Source of the DNA: Candidatus Berkelbacteria bacterium
GTDB lineage: Bacteria; Patescibacteriota; UBA1384; UBA12157; JAENIV01
Reading direction: 5' to 3'
Assembly (NCBI GenBank): GCA_016844295.1
Contig: JAENIV010000032.1
Location: forward strand, 1-10,312
Length of the DNA: 10,312 bases
Made by a program: the position numbers and the translations under genes. Under the pieces are notes generated by a model. The model ran no database searches, was not told the origin of the DNA, and saw only the letters and a list, made by a program, of their open reading frames with translations. Below, in pieces: positions 1 through 5,318 of the stretch (positions within the stretch are counted from its first letter, which is position 1; each line of letters starts with the position of its first letter).

Positions 1-1
1 C

Positions 2-385
2 GGGATTATAACTTCCGCCATTAACTATCCAGCATGGGAGGCTGTTCGAGATATCGCTTTCGAATTTCCCTTTATCCAGGACGAAACCATTATTGGCCTT
101 AACTTCGCAACTCGCGAAGTAGCCTGCTCGAGAATCTGGAATCGGCTTGGTAACTATCATCTTATTGAAAGTTACTATGATATGCATTCGAAAAACATGC
201 CCATGGTCTCGGAAAGACGCGAGGATGGGATCCAGAGTTGGGAAACTCAAATGGGACATTTGTCCGGAACATCCCGCCATTTGCTTCTTTGCACACTAGT
301 TTCCTTCGAAGACGATGACACTACGATCCTTGCCCGCAAACTTCTGGGCACAACCATGGTCCTTAAGGACGAACGCTACTTCTAA
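2..385 (+). CDS. C-terminal part of an unrecognised protein (5' end outside the window)
   Basis: An open frame runs from the left edge to a TAA and encodes about 127 residues; the start lies outside the window. I do not recognise the family. The sequence is soluble-looking, with no membrane segment. It has aromatic patches near the start (INYPAWEAV, FEFPFI), a tyrosine-rich stretch (NYHLIESYYDMHSKNMPM) around residues 51-68 of the visible part, and a charged C-terminus ending LKDERYF. The codon style resembles the GC-richer genes of this window. A strong hairpin terminator begins 16 bases after the stop, which supports this being the true end of a plus-strand transcript. It is the only plus-strand gene in the first 3.6 kb and converges on the DUF378 gene. 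Confidence 0.7.
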   Translation, partial: GIITSAINYPAWEAVRDIAFEFPFIQDETIIGLNFATREVACSRIWNRLGNYHLIESYYDMHSKNMPMVSERREDGIQSWETQMGHLSGTSRHLLLCTLVSFEDDDTTILARKLLGTTMVLKDERYF

Positions 386-401
386 TCTCAATTTCATCTT
401 G

Positions 402-430
402 GGCCGCACGGAAACTTCCGGCGGCCTTTT
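402..430 (+). terminator. Intrinsic terminator of the left-edge gene
   Basis: GGCCGC at 402-407 pairs with GCGGCC at 421-426. Inside it CGGA (409-412) pairs with TCCG (417-420) around an AACT loop, with one bulged A at 408. TTTT follows at 427-430. It lies 16 bases after the TAA of the upstream plus-strand gene. Confidence 0.85.
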
Positions 431-454
431 CGTTATATTTAATATAATTTTTAC

Positions 455-491
455 AACAAAACCCGCTTTAATTTTTCCAGCGGGTTTTGTT
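455..491. terminator. Bidirectional terminator between convergent genes
   Basis: A perfect 13-base stem pairs 455-467 with 479-491. The stem core is ACCCGC/GCGGGT, flanked by A-rich and T-rich arms on opposite sides, so it makes a G+C stem with a U run on either strand. It sits between the convergent left-edge gene and DUF378 and can serve both. Confidence 0.8.
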
Positions 492-503
492 TGTTGCGAT
501 TTA

Positions 504-532
504 CCCGTCACACCAATTTTTTGGTGTGTGGG
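504..532 (-). terminator. Hairpin directly after DUF378, possible terminator
   Basis: CACACCAA (509-516) pairs with TTGGTGTG (521-528) around TTTT, and CCC/GGG extends the base of the stem. It starts two bases past the stop of the minus-strand DUF378 gene. No U run follows on the minus strand, so it may protect the 3' end or act together with the next hairpin rather than terminate alone. Confidence 0.5.
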
Positions 533-533
533 T

Positions 534-740
534 TTATTCTTTTGTCATTTTGCCCATTGTGGCAATTAAATACAAAGCGGAAAGTCCTACAAGAATGTAG
601 ACGATTCGTGAGCCGGCGGTTGTTATATCGCCGAAAATGGCTGTTACCAAGTTCCACTTAAAAGCACCAACCAGTCCCCAGTTTAAGGCTCCAATGATGA
701 CTAAGATAAATGCAATCCAATCAAGAGCGTTTTTCTTCAT
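534..740 (-). CDS. DUF378 family small membrane protein
   Basis: This 68-residue protein has two hydrophobic segments, about residues 8-27 and 44-62. The first contains the hallmark of DUF378 proteins (Pfam PF04070, YuzA-like), ILVIIGALNWGLVGAF. The region after it, FKWNLVTAIFGD, and a second helix IVYILVGLSALYLI also fit the family, which is normally 60-80 residues, so the gene looks complete. The ATG is preceded by a very strong Shine-Dalgarno site (GGAGGGAGGTGATT, 4-8 bases upstream), which fixes the start. The molecular function of the family is unknown; the protein presumably sits in the cytoplasmic membrane. The gene stands alone, with the hypothetical gene's terminator upstream and hairpins downstream. 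I saw only a weak possible promoter (TTGTAA, 17 bases, GATATT) in the 83 bases upstream. Confidence 0.93.
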   Translation of the reverse strand: MKKNALDWIAFILVIIGALNWGLVGAFKWNLVTAIFGDITTAGSRIVYILVGLSALYLIATMGKMTKE

Positions 741-823
741 TGCTAATCACCTCCCTCCATTTTGATTTGCAACAAGACCAATTCTAATTTTAATATCTCA
801 CAAGTAATTTAAATTTACAATAA

Positions 824-843
824 GCGGGCGAAAATTCGCCCGC
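824..843 (-). terminator. Intrinsic terminator of the 874-1275 gene
   Basis: GCGGGCG (824-830) pairs perfectly with CGCCCGC (837-843), and the AAAATT between them can extend the stem. On the minus strand it lies 30 bases after the stop of the hypothetical gene, but only a short T-rich stretch (TTATTGTAAATTT) follows, not a clean U run. Confidence 0.7.
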
Positions 844-873
844 CAAAATAGATATGGAATTGTTCGAAGAGAG

Positions 874-1275
874 TTACGATTTGGCCGCAGGCGTAGGAGT
901 TGTCATCCGTCCAAAGATAACGGCTGATACGGCAGTCGCCAGACCGCCCCAGAACTTCATGAGATCTTCATTTCGATCTTCGATCATGATAATACCGTAT
1001 TCGATGCACGCACGTTTGTGAAGATCGAGGAGTTCCTGATTCTCGAGACTTTCCAGGGAGATACCTTTCTCAGCGAATCCGCGCAGTTCCTCCGGGGAAG
1101 TCCTATCAAGACGTTCGGCGCGAAAGTACCAGTGCTTAATGCCGAAATGATCAAGGATTGCCTGACGATCTTTATCGGAAAGTCCGAAGGATCCGGATCT
1201 GAACCAACGTAGATTTTCGCCATGCGGCCAAAAAAGCGGCACGCCGTCATGAGAGTCGATTGTCATGTGTTCCAC
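874..1275 (-). CDS. Hypothetical protein with a hydrophobic C-terminal segment
   Basis: This encodes 133 residues from a GTG start. GTG is chosen because AAAAGGAG lies 6 bases upstream of it; the in-frame ATG three codons later would leave a spacing of about 15. I do not recognise the family. The N-terminal two thirds is charged and helical in appearance (GLSDKDRQAILDHFGIKHWYF, residues 31-51, then a run of Glu/Leu/Arg). Residues 48-62 are rich in aromatic and basic residues. A short hydrophobic stretch (FWGGLATAVSAVIFGRM, 108-124) and a small Thr/Pro/Ala tail close the protein. That stretch could be a tail anchor or an amphipathic helix; it is short for a full membrane span. The gene has its own consensus promoter 28 bases upstream and a hairpin downstream, so it is monocistronic and probably expressed. 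I assign no function. Confidence 0.8.
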   Translation of the reverse strand: MEHMTIDSHDGVPLFWPHGENLRWFRSGSFGLSDKDRQAILDHFGIKHWYFRAERLDRTSPEELRGFAEKGISLESLENQELLDLHKRACIEYGIIMIEDRNEDLMKFWGGLATAVSAVIFGRMTTPTPAAKS

Positions 1276-1302
1276 TTGAGGCTCCTTTTACGACCTAAGG
1301 GT

Positions 1303-1331
1303 AATATATAAAAAGAATATTTACTTGTCAA
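1303..1331 (-). promoter_or_regulatory. Sigma70-type promoter of the 874-1275 gene
   Basis: On the minus strand there is a perfect -35 TTGACA (1326-1331), a 17-base spacer and a -10 TATATT (1303-1308). It lies just upstream of the GTG start and its Shine-Dalgarno site. Confidence 0.88.
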
Positions 1332-1408
1332 TCTGTTCGACTTCCCTCGAGCATACTCGGGACAAGCCGCTCAAGATTGATACTGAACCTGTTGAAGTAT
1401 CAATTTTA

Positions 1409-1437
1409 CGAAAAAGGTCCTCGCGTGAGCGAAGACC
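1409..1437 (-). terminator. Intrinsic terminator of the 1452-2092 operon
   Basis: On the minus strand GGTC-T-TCGC pairs with GCGA-G-GACC (1416-1437) around a TCAC loop, with a single T/G mismatch or wobble in the stem, followed by TTTTT. It starts 15 bases after the stop of the 148-residue gene. Confidence 0.85.
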
Positions 1438-1451
1438 AAGAGAAAGATCGT

Positions 1452-1898
1452 TTATTGAGGTAAAAGACTGACTTCGGTTGGTTCGAGGAGTTTTTCTCCC
1501 TGACCGAGAAAGAAGGTGCGGCGGTCACTGGTGTACTCCGTAACCATATAGGCGGTGGGATTTCCAAACCTTTGATGTATGTAGATAGCGGCATCTCGCA
1601 AAACTTTGCCAATTTCCCATAGACGGTTGTGGACAATGTACTTACGCTTCACTGCTAAGACGATAGTGATTCGTTGTTTCGATCCCTCGCCCTCGGTTAA
1701 AGCATACAAATGGGCGATTTCCCAGCGGATGTATTCGGCCAATGGTATTGACCGGCAGAATGAGTAGTCTGAGTCGCCGCTGACTTTATTATATTTCCAG
1801 TCAGACCCTGTTCTGAGGATATAGTCAAGACCCTCCGAACACGTGTGGTGGAGTTCAGAAAATTCAAGACCCGAAAGTCGTGTTGGCAAGGGGTTCAT
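1452..1898 (-). CDS. Hypothetical protein, second gene of a two-gene operon
   Basis: This 148-residue protein starts with ATG inside the stop of the gene before it (ATGA, 4-base overlap). It has its own AGGAGG about 7 bases upstream, so translation is probably coupled. I do not recognise the family. There is no signal peptide or membrane segment. Visible features are an early CSEGLDYILRTGSDW stretch, a helix-like run SIPLAEYIRWEIAHLYALTEGEG (residues 50-72), a basic strand ITIVLAVKRKYIVHNRLWEIGKVLRD (77-102) and a Thr/Arg-rich TEYTSDRRTFFLGQGEKL near the end. The beta-strand and helix alternation suggests a compact single domain. The gene is followed by a strong terminator. Its organisation behind a small acidic protein with an operator-like repeat recalls toxin-antitoxin units, but no toxin motif is visible, so that is speculation. 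Confidence 0.75.
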   Translation of the reverse strand: MNPLPTRLSGLEFSELHHTCSEGLDYILRTGSDWKYNKVSGDSDYSFCRSIPLAEYIRWEIAHLYALTEGEGSKQRITIVLAVKRKYIVHNRLWEIGKVLRDAAIYIHQRFGNPTAYMVTEYTSDRRTFFLGQGEKLLEPTEVSLLPQ

Positions 1899-2092
1899 TC
1901 GGAAACCTCCTGAACAGTGAAATCTTCAAGAAATGTGTCTTGGGGCCCGAGATGCTCATGAATTAGCATTTTGGCCATATCGTATCCGGAATTAGGATTG
2001 GTGGTTTCGAACTCGCCGCGAATTTGCTCGCGCTCGGTCTCTTCACCTTCAAGGTTTATTCGAATGACTATGGCTTCATAGGAATATTTCAC
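1895..2092 (-). CDS. Small acidic hypothetical protein, first gene of a two-gene operon
   Basis: This encodes 65 residues from a GTG start with AAGGA about 7-9 bases upstream. It is strongly acidic, with clusters such as LEGEETEREQIRGEFE and a tail FLEDFTVQEVSE, and has an N-terminal strand YEAIVIRI. No known domain was recognised and no DNA-binding motif is evident. The stop overlaps the next start (ATGA), which supports both reading frames and shows that TGA is a stop here. A near-consensus promoter with an overlapping inverted repeat lies 43 bases upstream. A small acidic first gene coupled to a larger second gene would fit an antitoxin, a chaperone or a regulatory partner, but none of these can be shown from sequence alone. 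Confidence 0.75.
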   Translation of the reverse strand: MKYSYEAIVIRINLEGEETEREQIRGEFETTNPNSGYDMAKMLIHEHLGPQDTFLEDFTVQEVSE

Positions 2093-2134
2093 CGCTTTTT
2101 CCTTTCCGACTCAGCGCCTTACGAGGTGATTTTA

Positions 2135-2163
2135 ATTATGATGCATTTGTTGAGTAATATCAA
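2135..2163 (-). promoter_or_regulatory. Sigma70-type promoter of the 1452-2092 operon
   Basis: On the minus strand there is a -35 TTGATA (2158-2163, 5/6 match), a 17-base spacer and a -10 CATAAT (2135-2140, 5/6 match), upstream of the GTG of the small acidic gene. Confidence 0.8.
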
Positions 2164-2167
2164 CAAA
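2146..2167. promoter_or_regulatory. Operator-like inverted repeat over the -35
   Basis: TTTGTTGA (2146-2153) and TCAACAAA (2160-2167) are perfect 8-base arms around a 6-base centre. The repeat covers the whole -35 and part of the spacer of the operon promoter. That is the position expected for a repressor site. The binding protein is unknown. Confidence 0.55.
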
Positions 2168-2193
2168 ACAGAACATCTATCGGGTAATTTCAC

Positions 2194-2226
2194 CAGAAAC
2201 CCCCACATTTGTAAAAAAGGTGGGGG
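2194..2226 (-). terminator. Terminator of the radical SAM unit
   Basis: On the minus strand CCCCCAC pairs with GTGGGGG (2200-2206 with 2220-2226), followed by a short GTTTCT. It begins 8 bases after the stop of the radical SAM reading frame. The U run is short. Confidence 0.7.
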
Positions 2227-2233
2227 CGAAAAG

Positions 2234-3318
2234 TTAGTTAGATAATTTGACTTGCCAGCCGAACTGGCCGGCGAAGAGAATCCCGAGTTGTCGGGCTTGG
2301 GCGTGCATTACTTGGCAGTAGTATTCGCCTGGCTCGTCCAGAGTCCGGCTTTCCATCCAGGAGACGACCGGGCACTGCGGACAGGCGGGACGAAGTGCAC
2401 ATTGAGCACACTTCTGAAAGAAAGAGCGGCTTTGGGTTTTAAGTTTCTTCATGCGCGGGAAATGCCAGGTTAATCCAGTTTTCAGACTTTCCTGGTTAAG
2501 GTCCAAGAGCGTCGCAGGGTGTCTAACCTGAAGGCAAACTTGAAGTTGGCCATAGGCGTTGATAGTCGGCCGCCTACCGGCGGCCGGACAAGTGAAAACA
2601 CGTTGAGTGCGGTTGTTTTGTCCTTGGAGGATTTTCTGGCGGTCATTTTCGGCGGTATCGCCGTCGCGTAATCGTTCCCGGGCGGCTTCTTCGGGTGGGA
2701 GTCTTAGGCCCTGAATATGGCGGTTTCGCCACCAGTTGCCGTCGGAACTTAGATTCAGTTCCCACGGGTAAGGCACAAGGGGTCGTCGGCTCCCAAACTT
2801 CTGATAAATGCACGTATGCGGTCTTCGTTTCGAACAAATTCCCGAAGCGGCGGGTAACGCATCCAGAACTTAATCCCCCGTTTTTGGAGTATGCTGACAT
2901 TGGTCAGAAACTGCGGGAACAACCCGAATACACCGGTTGTCCTGGTAAAGGTTTCTTCATCATAACCATAGACAGAGATAGCAATCGATGTAGGCGCAAA
3001 ACATTGTCAAACGTCAGCGATCCGATCACTTAACCTAGTTAGATTAGTGGAAACTGATATTTCGTAGCCAAGTTGGTGAGCGGCGATGTAAACAAGAGGA
3101 AAATCATCGCGGATTAGAGGTTCGCCGCCGGTGAATCGGATTCCTTGACAACCGAGGTCTTTGGCCTCAACCAAAAGCAAACCCCATTTGCCGCAAGAGA
3201 TTTCCCGACTTTCGTGTTTGGCAGATCCGATCGGCCGGCGGATGTAGCAATGCCGGCAAGAAAGATTACACCGTTCGGTAAACTCAATATCGAGAAAATC
3301 AAGAAGGCTTTCAGCCAT
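2234..3318 (-). pseudogene. Radical SAM/SPASM domain protein, interrupted by a stop and a frameshift
   Basis: Read across two lesions this makes about 361 residues, the usual size of PqqE/anSME-like radical SAM/SPASM enzymes. The first 103 residues carry the cluster motif CNLSCRHC (CxxxCxxC, for the SAM-bound 4Fe-4S cluster) and the SAM-binding TGGEPL. The frame then meets TGA at 3007-3009, but continues in the same frame with clear family sequence (APTSIAISVYGYDEETFTR). Near 2783-2786 the frame shifts: one extra C in the CCCC run would join GADD to PLVPYPWELN. The last part has the seven SPASM cysteines (C-x12-G-x4-C, C-x2-C-x5-C-x2-C, final YYC), which bind auxiliary clusters. Such enzymes usually modify ribosomal peptides or proteins. 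The start overlaps the upstream small peptide gene by 8 bases. The cluster motifs are intact, so decay is recent or the lesions are sequence errors. Confidence 0.85.
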
Positions 3319-3475
3319 AGTATGAGTTCCTGCCCCGTCCGTAGACGTCGTCAGCAGAAGTATCTACCTTTTTAGTAGTCTTTTCCTCTTCCCCGCTGAT
3401 TTGATTTCCTTTCCATATTGCCCCAATAACAAAGGCCAATAGCCCCATGACAATAATCACCGCTGCTAATACCAC
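3311..3475 (-). CDS. Small membrane-anchored peptide coupled to the radical SAM gene
   Basis: This encodes 54 residues from a GTG start. GTG is the only normal start between the preceding in-frame TGA and the hydrophobic region, and AGAGGAG lies 7 bases upstream. Residues 2-21 form one hydrophobic segment (VLAAVIIVMGLLAFVIGAIW). A charged linker follows (KGNQISGEEEKTTKKVDTS), and the tail is rich in Gly, Arg and Tyr (ADDVYGRGRNSYYG). The stop TGA overlaps the ATG of the radical SAM/SPASM gene by 8 bases, so the two are co-translated. SPASM enzymes typically act on short peptides encoded next to them, so this is a candidate substrate, but I recognise no known precursor family. It could equally be an unrelated small membrane protein. 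It is the first gene behind a good promoter. Confidence 0.72.
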   Translation of the reverse strand: MVLAAVIIVMGLLAFVIGAIWKGNQISGEEEKTTKKVDTSADDVYGRGRNSYYG

Positions 3476-3482
3476 TTGCTTT

Positions 3483-3489
3483 CTCCTCT
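3483..3489 (-). promoter_or_regulatory. Ribosome binding site that fixes the GTG start of the small peptide
   Basis: AGAGGAG on the minus strand lies 7 bases before the GTG at 3473-3475. No other start codon in that frame has such a site. Confidence 0.7.
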
Positions 3490-3517
3490 TCTGTCAATGA
3501 GCACAACACTCGGTGAT

Positions 3518-3546
3518 ATTATAGTTTTTTAAATTAAGAAAATCAA
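3518..3546 (-). promoter_or_regulatory. Promoter of the peptide/radical SAM unit
   Basis: On the minus strand there is a perfect -10 TATAAT (3518-3523), a 17-base spacer and a -35 TTGATT (3541-3546, 4/6 match). The 5' leader would be roughly 35 bases. Confidence 0.78.
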
Positions 3547-3560
3547 GACATAGGGATTAT

Positions 3561-3589
3561 TTGACAAGAAATTTTACTAAGCCTAATAT
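3561..3589 (+). promoter_or_regulatory. Promoter of the LPKTG protein gene
   Basis: There is a perfect -35 TTGACA (3561-3566), a 17-base spacer and a -10 TAATAT (3584-3589, 4/6 match), 36 bases before the TTG start. Its -35 is only 14 bases from the -35 of the divergent promoter. Confidence 0.75.
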
Positions 3590-3614
3590 ATAAATTGAAC
3601 ATACAAACTAAACG

Positions 3615-3622
3615 AAGGAGGA
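3615..3622 (+). promoter_or_regulatory. Ribosome binding site that fixes a TTG start
   Basis: AAGGAGGA ends 3 bases before TTG at 3626. The first ATG in this frame is ten codons later and would cut off most of the signal peptide, so TTG is the likely start. Confidence 0.75.
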
Positions 3623-3625
3623 CAA

Positions 3626-4252
3626 TTGAAAAAAACACTCGCTCTATTTTCAGGCATGCTTTTGGGTCTGGCAATTTTGATAATGCCAGGGGTTGCGTCC
3701 GCTGCAAGCGGCGGCCAAGGACCAGGTGGTGGAGGCACTGCCGGTGGTGTTTCCAGCACTAGTTTATTGGTAGATTTCAGTTTTTCTAAGTCGGAACTTG
3801 TTTGTGGCCAAGACAATGATGTCTCATTAACTGTTGCTAACCGAAGTACAACCACCACTATGGCTGAAGTCGGTTTTGGTTTTGAAAGCAAATATAATCC
3901 GGAAATAAAATCACCGTCTGAAGGTCAAGACGGTGTTTGGTCTGTTATCCATCTTACCGATGCGGGATATACCGGAGTGCGATGGGATACAACGGCAGCC
4001 AATGCTATTGTACCTGGTGAACAAGCAACTTATTCGGTAAAAGTAAATGTACCATGCGGTCCTTCTGAAATTAAAGTTTTAGGTGCAGCATCAGCAAACG
4101 TTAAAGCTGGTATTGCTACCACAGAGCCTACATTTAAAATGGTATCAGGTATTTCAGTTTTGCCAAAAACAGGTTCTGACACGAGCGCTTTGTATTATGC
4201 AATTTTAGTTGGTTTACCAATATTAAGAGATCTTCGAAAGTTCATTAAGTAG
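3626..4252 (+). CDS. Secreted LPKTG-motif surface protein
   Basis: This 208-residue protein starts with TTG. Residues 1-26 form a classic signal peptide (MKKT, hydrophobic core, GVASA before the predicted cut). A Gly-rich linker covers 28-41 (SGGQGPGGGGTAGG). Residues 45-165 look like a single beta-sandwich domain with conserved-looking strands (VSLTVANRS, GEQATYSVKVNVPCG) and two cysteines, C60 and C144, that could form a disulphide. LPKTG at 179-183, followed by a short hydrophobic stretch (ALYYAILVGLPIL) and a basic tail RDLRKFIK, is a sortase sorting signal. The protein is expected to be exported and attached to the cell surface; no sortase gene is in this window. The hydrophobic part of the sorting signal is short. 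The gene's last 30 bases overlap the 3' end of obg on the other strand, so the tail may have been remade by that overlap. Its specific binding function is unknown. Confidence 0.87.
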   Translation: MKKTLALFSGMLLGLAILIMPGVASAASGGQGPGGGGTAGGVSSTSLLVDFSFSKSELVCGQDNDVSLTVANRSTTTTMAEVGFGFESKYNPEIKSPSEGQDGVWSVIHLTDAGYTGVRWDTTAANAIVPGEQATYSVKVNVPCGPSEIKVLGAASANVKAGIATTEPTFKMVSGISVLPKTGSDTSALYYAILVGLPILRDLRKFIK

Positions 4253-5275
4253 ATCACTGACACCTTGGCCAGAAACCGCTGAGATGACAAAAACTTTTTT
4301 ACTTATAAGTTTTTGTAAATCTTGAGCGGTTTTTTGGGCAACTTTACTTTCTAAAGTGTCGGCTTTATTTAACGCAATAAGTTCTTTTTTGTTAATCAAA
4401 GTTTTAGACCACTCGGCCAGTTCGTGACGAATGACGTTGTAATCGTTTTCTAAATTCTGGCTATTGATGTCAATTATATGGACCAATACTTTGGTTCTCT
4501 CAATATGGCGTAAAAATTTGTCTCCCAAACCTTTACCCTTGGAAGCGCCCTCAATTAACCCGGGAATGTCGGCAAAAATAAATTGTTTAGCGTGAATTTC
4601 GACCATTCCTAAGTTTGGTTCCAGAGTGGTAAAAGGATAATCGGCTATTTTCGGTTTCGCGCGAGAAATCCGGGCTAATAAAGTTGATTTGCCTGAATTG
4701 GGCAAGCCAATAATTCCGACATCGGCTAGAAGTTTAAGTTCTAATTTTAAGTTCTTTTCTTCCCCTGGTGTTCCCGGTTTTGCAAAAGTAGGGGATTGGT
4801 AGGTAGCGGTGGCAAAATGGATATTTCCCCAGCCGCCGTGGCCGCCCTTGGCGATTAAGAGTCTTTCCCCTTCTTTAGTAAAATCATATAAAACTTCACT
4901 ATCTTCTTGATTAGAATTAATTCCCCCATTTTGACTTTTGAGATTTTCCGCCCCAGGCGGACCAGCCTTGGGCTGGGAGTTTTGAGTTTTTATTATCGTA
5001 CCTGGTGGAACCTTGAGTTCAAGGTTTTCGCCATCCGCCCCCTTTTGTCTTTTTGACCGGCCATTTTCACCGTTTTGAGAGTGCCAGGATTTTTTGCGGG
5101 CATAATCAACTAGAGTATGAACATTATTTGTGCAGACTAAAAAAATATCCCCGCCGTCGCCCCCATCGCCGCCGTCCGGACCACCTTTGGGGACATACTT
5201 TTCGCGCCGAAAAGAAACCATACCGCCTCCCCCCTTTCCGGCGGTTATTTTAATTGTCGCTTCATCTGTTAACAT
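4223..5275 (-). CDS. obg: GTPase Obg (CgtA), ribosome assembly
   Basis: This 350-residue GTPase acts in late large-subunit assembly and stress control. The N-terminal Obg fold is Gly-rich (AGKGGGGMVSFRREKYVPKGGPDGGDGGDGG, residues 12-42, and KGGHGGWGN, 143-151). The G domain has G1 GLPNSGKST (190-198), G2 in YPFTT, G3 DIPG (236-239), G4 NKAD (303-306) and G5 SAVSG (332-336). There is no C-terminal OCT domain; the chain ends soon after G5, as in many short Obg proteins. A low-complexity insertion of roughly 20-25 residues (about 98-126) interrupts the Obg fold and is encoded by a double palindrome. No Shine-Dalgarno site precedes the ATG; the promoter places the mRNA start within a few bases of it. 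The gene converges on, and overlaps by 30 bases, the LPKTG gene. Confidence 0.97.
   Translation of the reverse strand: MLTDEATIKITAGKGGGGMVSFRREKYVPKGGPDGGDGGDGGDIFLVCTNNVHTLVDYARKKSWHSQNGENGRSKRQKGADGENLELKVPPGTIIKTQNSQPKAGPPGAENLKSQNGGINSNQEDSEVLYDFTKEGERLLIAKGGHGGWGNIHFATATYQSPTFAKPGTPGEEKNLKLELKLLADVGIIGLPNSGKSTLLARISRAKPKIADYPFTTLEPNLGMVEIHAKQFIFADIPGLIEGASKGKGLGDKFLRHIERTKVLVHIIDINSQNLENDYNVIRHELAEWSKTLINKKELIALNKADTLESKVAQKTAQDLQKLISKKVFVISAVSGQGVSDLLNELSKIS
4931..4990. repeat. In-frame palindromic insertion inside obg
   Basis: Two adjacent perfect hairpins, CCGCC-cca-GGCGG (4948-4960) and CCAGCC-ttg-GGCTGG (4962-4976), are one base apart. They are flanked by degenerate TTTTGAG-type heptads on each side (about 4930-4947 and 4979-4990). 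The block coincides with the low-complexity, family-foreign insertion in the Obg fold and keeps the reading frame. Confidence 0.65.
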
Positions 5276-5284
5276 AGTAGGAAA

Positions 5285-5313
5285 ATTTTACCATATATAC
5301 GATCGTAAATCAA
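5285..5313 (-). promoter_or_regulatory. Promoter of obg, close to the start codon
   Basis: On the minus strand there is a -35 TTGATT (5308-5313), a 17-base spacer and a -10 TAAAAT (5285-5290, 5/6 match). The spacer contains the 10-base palindrome TACGATCGTA (5298-5307). Only 9 bases separate the -10 from the ATG, so the leader would be about 2-4 bases. Confidence 0.6.
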
Positions 5314-5318
5314 TATTT

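Noticed and set aside
315..569. Plus-strand 84-codon frame across the terminator region
   Set aside because: It overlaps the left-edge gene out of frame and runs through three terminator hairpins and into DUF378; its hydrophobic residues come from T-rich terminator sequence.
2567..2586. Palindrome CGGCCGCC/GGCGGCCG inside the radical SAM gene as a second copy of the obg insertion
   Set aside because: It shares the CCGCC/GGCGG core, but the coded residues fall inside a normally spaced SPASM C-x12-G-x4-C motif, so nothing appears inserted.
2643..2900. Minus-strand 85-codon frame over the radical SAM frameshift
   Set aside because: It is the third frame of the same region; the family sequence lies in the two other frames and this one is low-complexity Arg/Pro/Thr.
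2234..3318. TGA read as glycine or another amino acid, as in SR1 and Gracilibacteria, or as selenocysteine
   Set aside because: TGA is the stop of the 1895-2092 and 3311-3475 genes in natural stop/start overlaps, no in-frame TGA occurs in obg, the M23 gene, purM or purL, and no selenocysteine element is apparent. A separate frameshift also remains.
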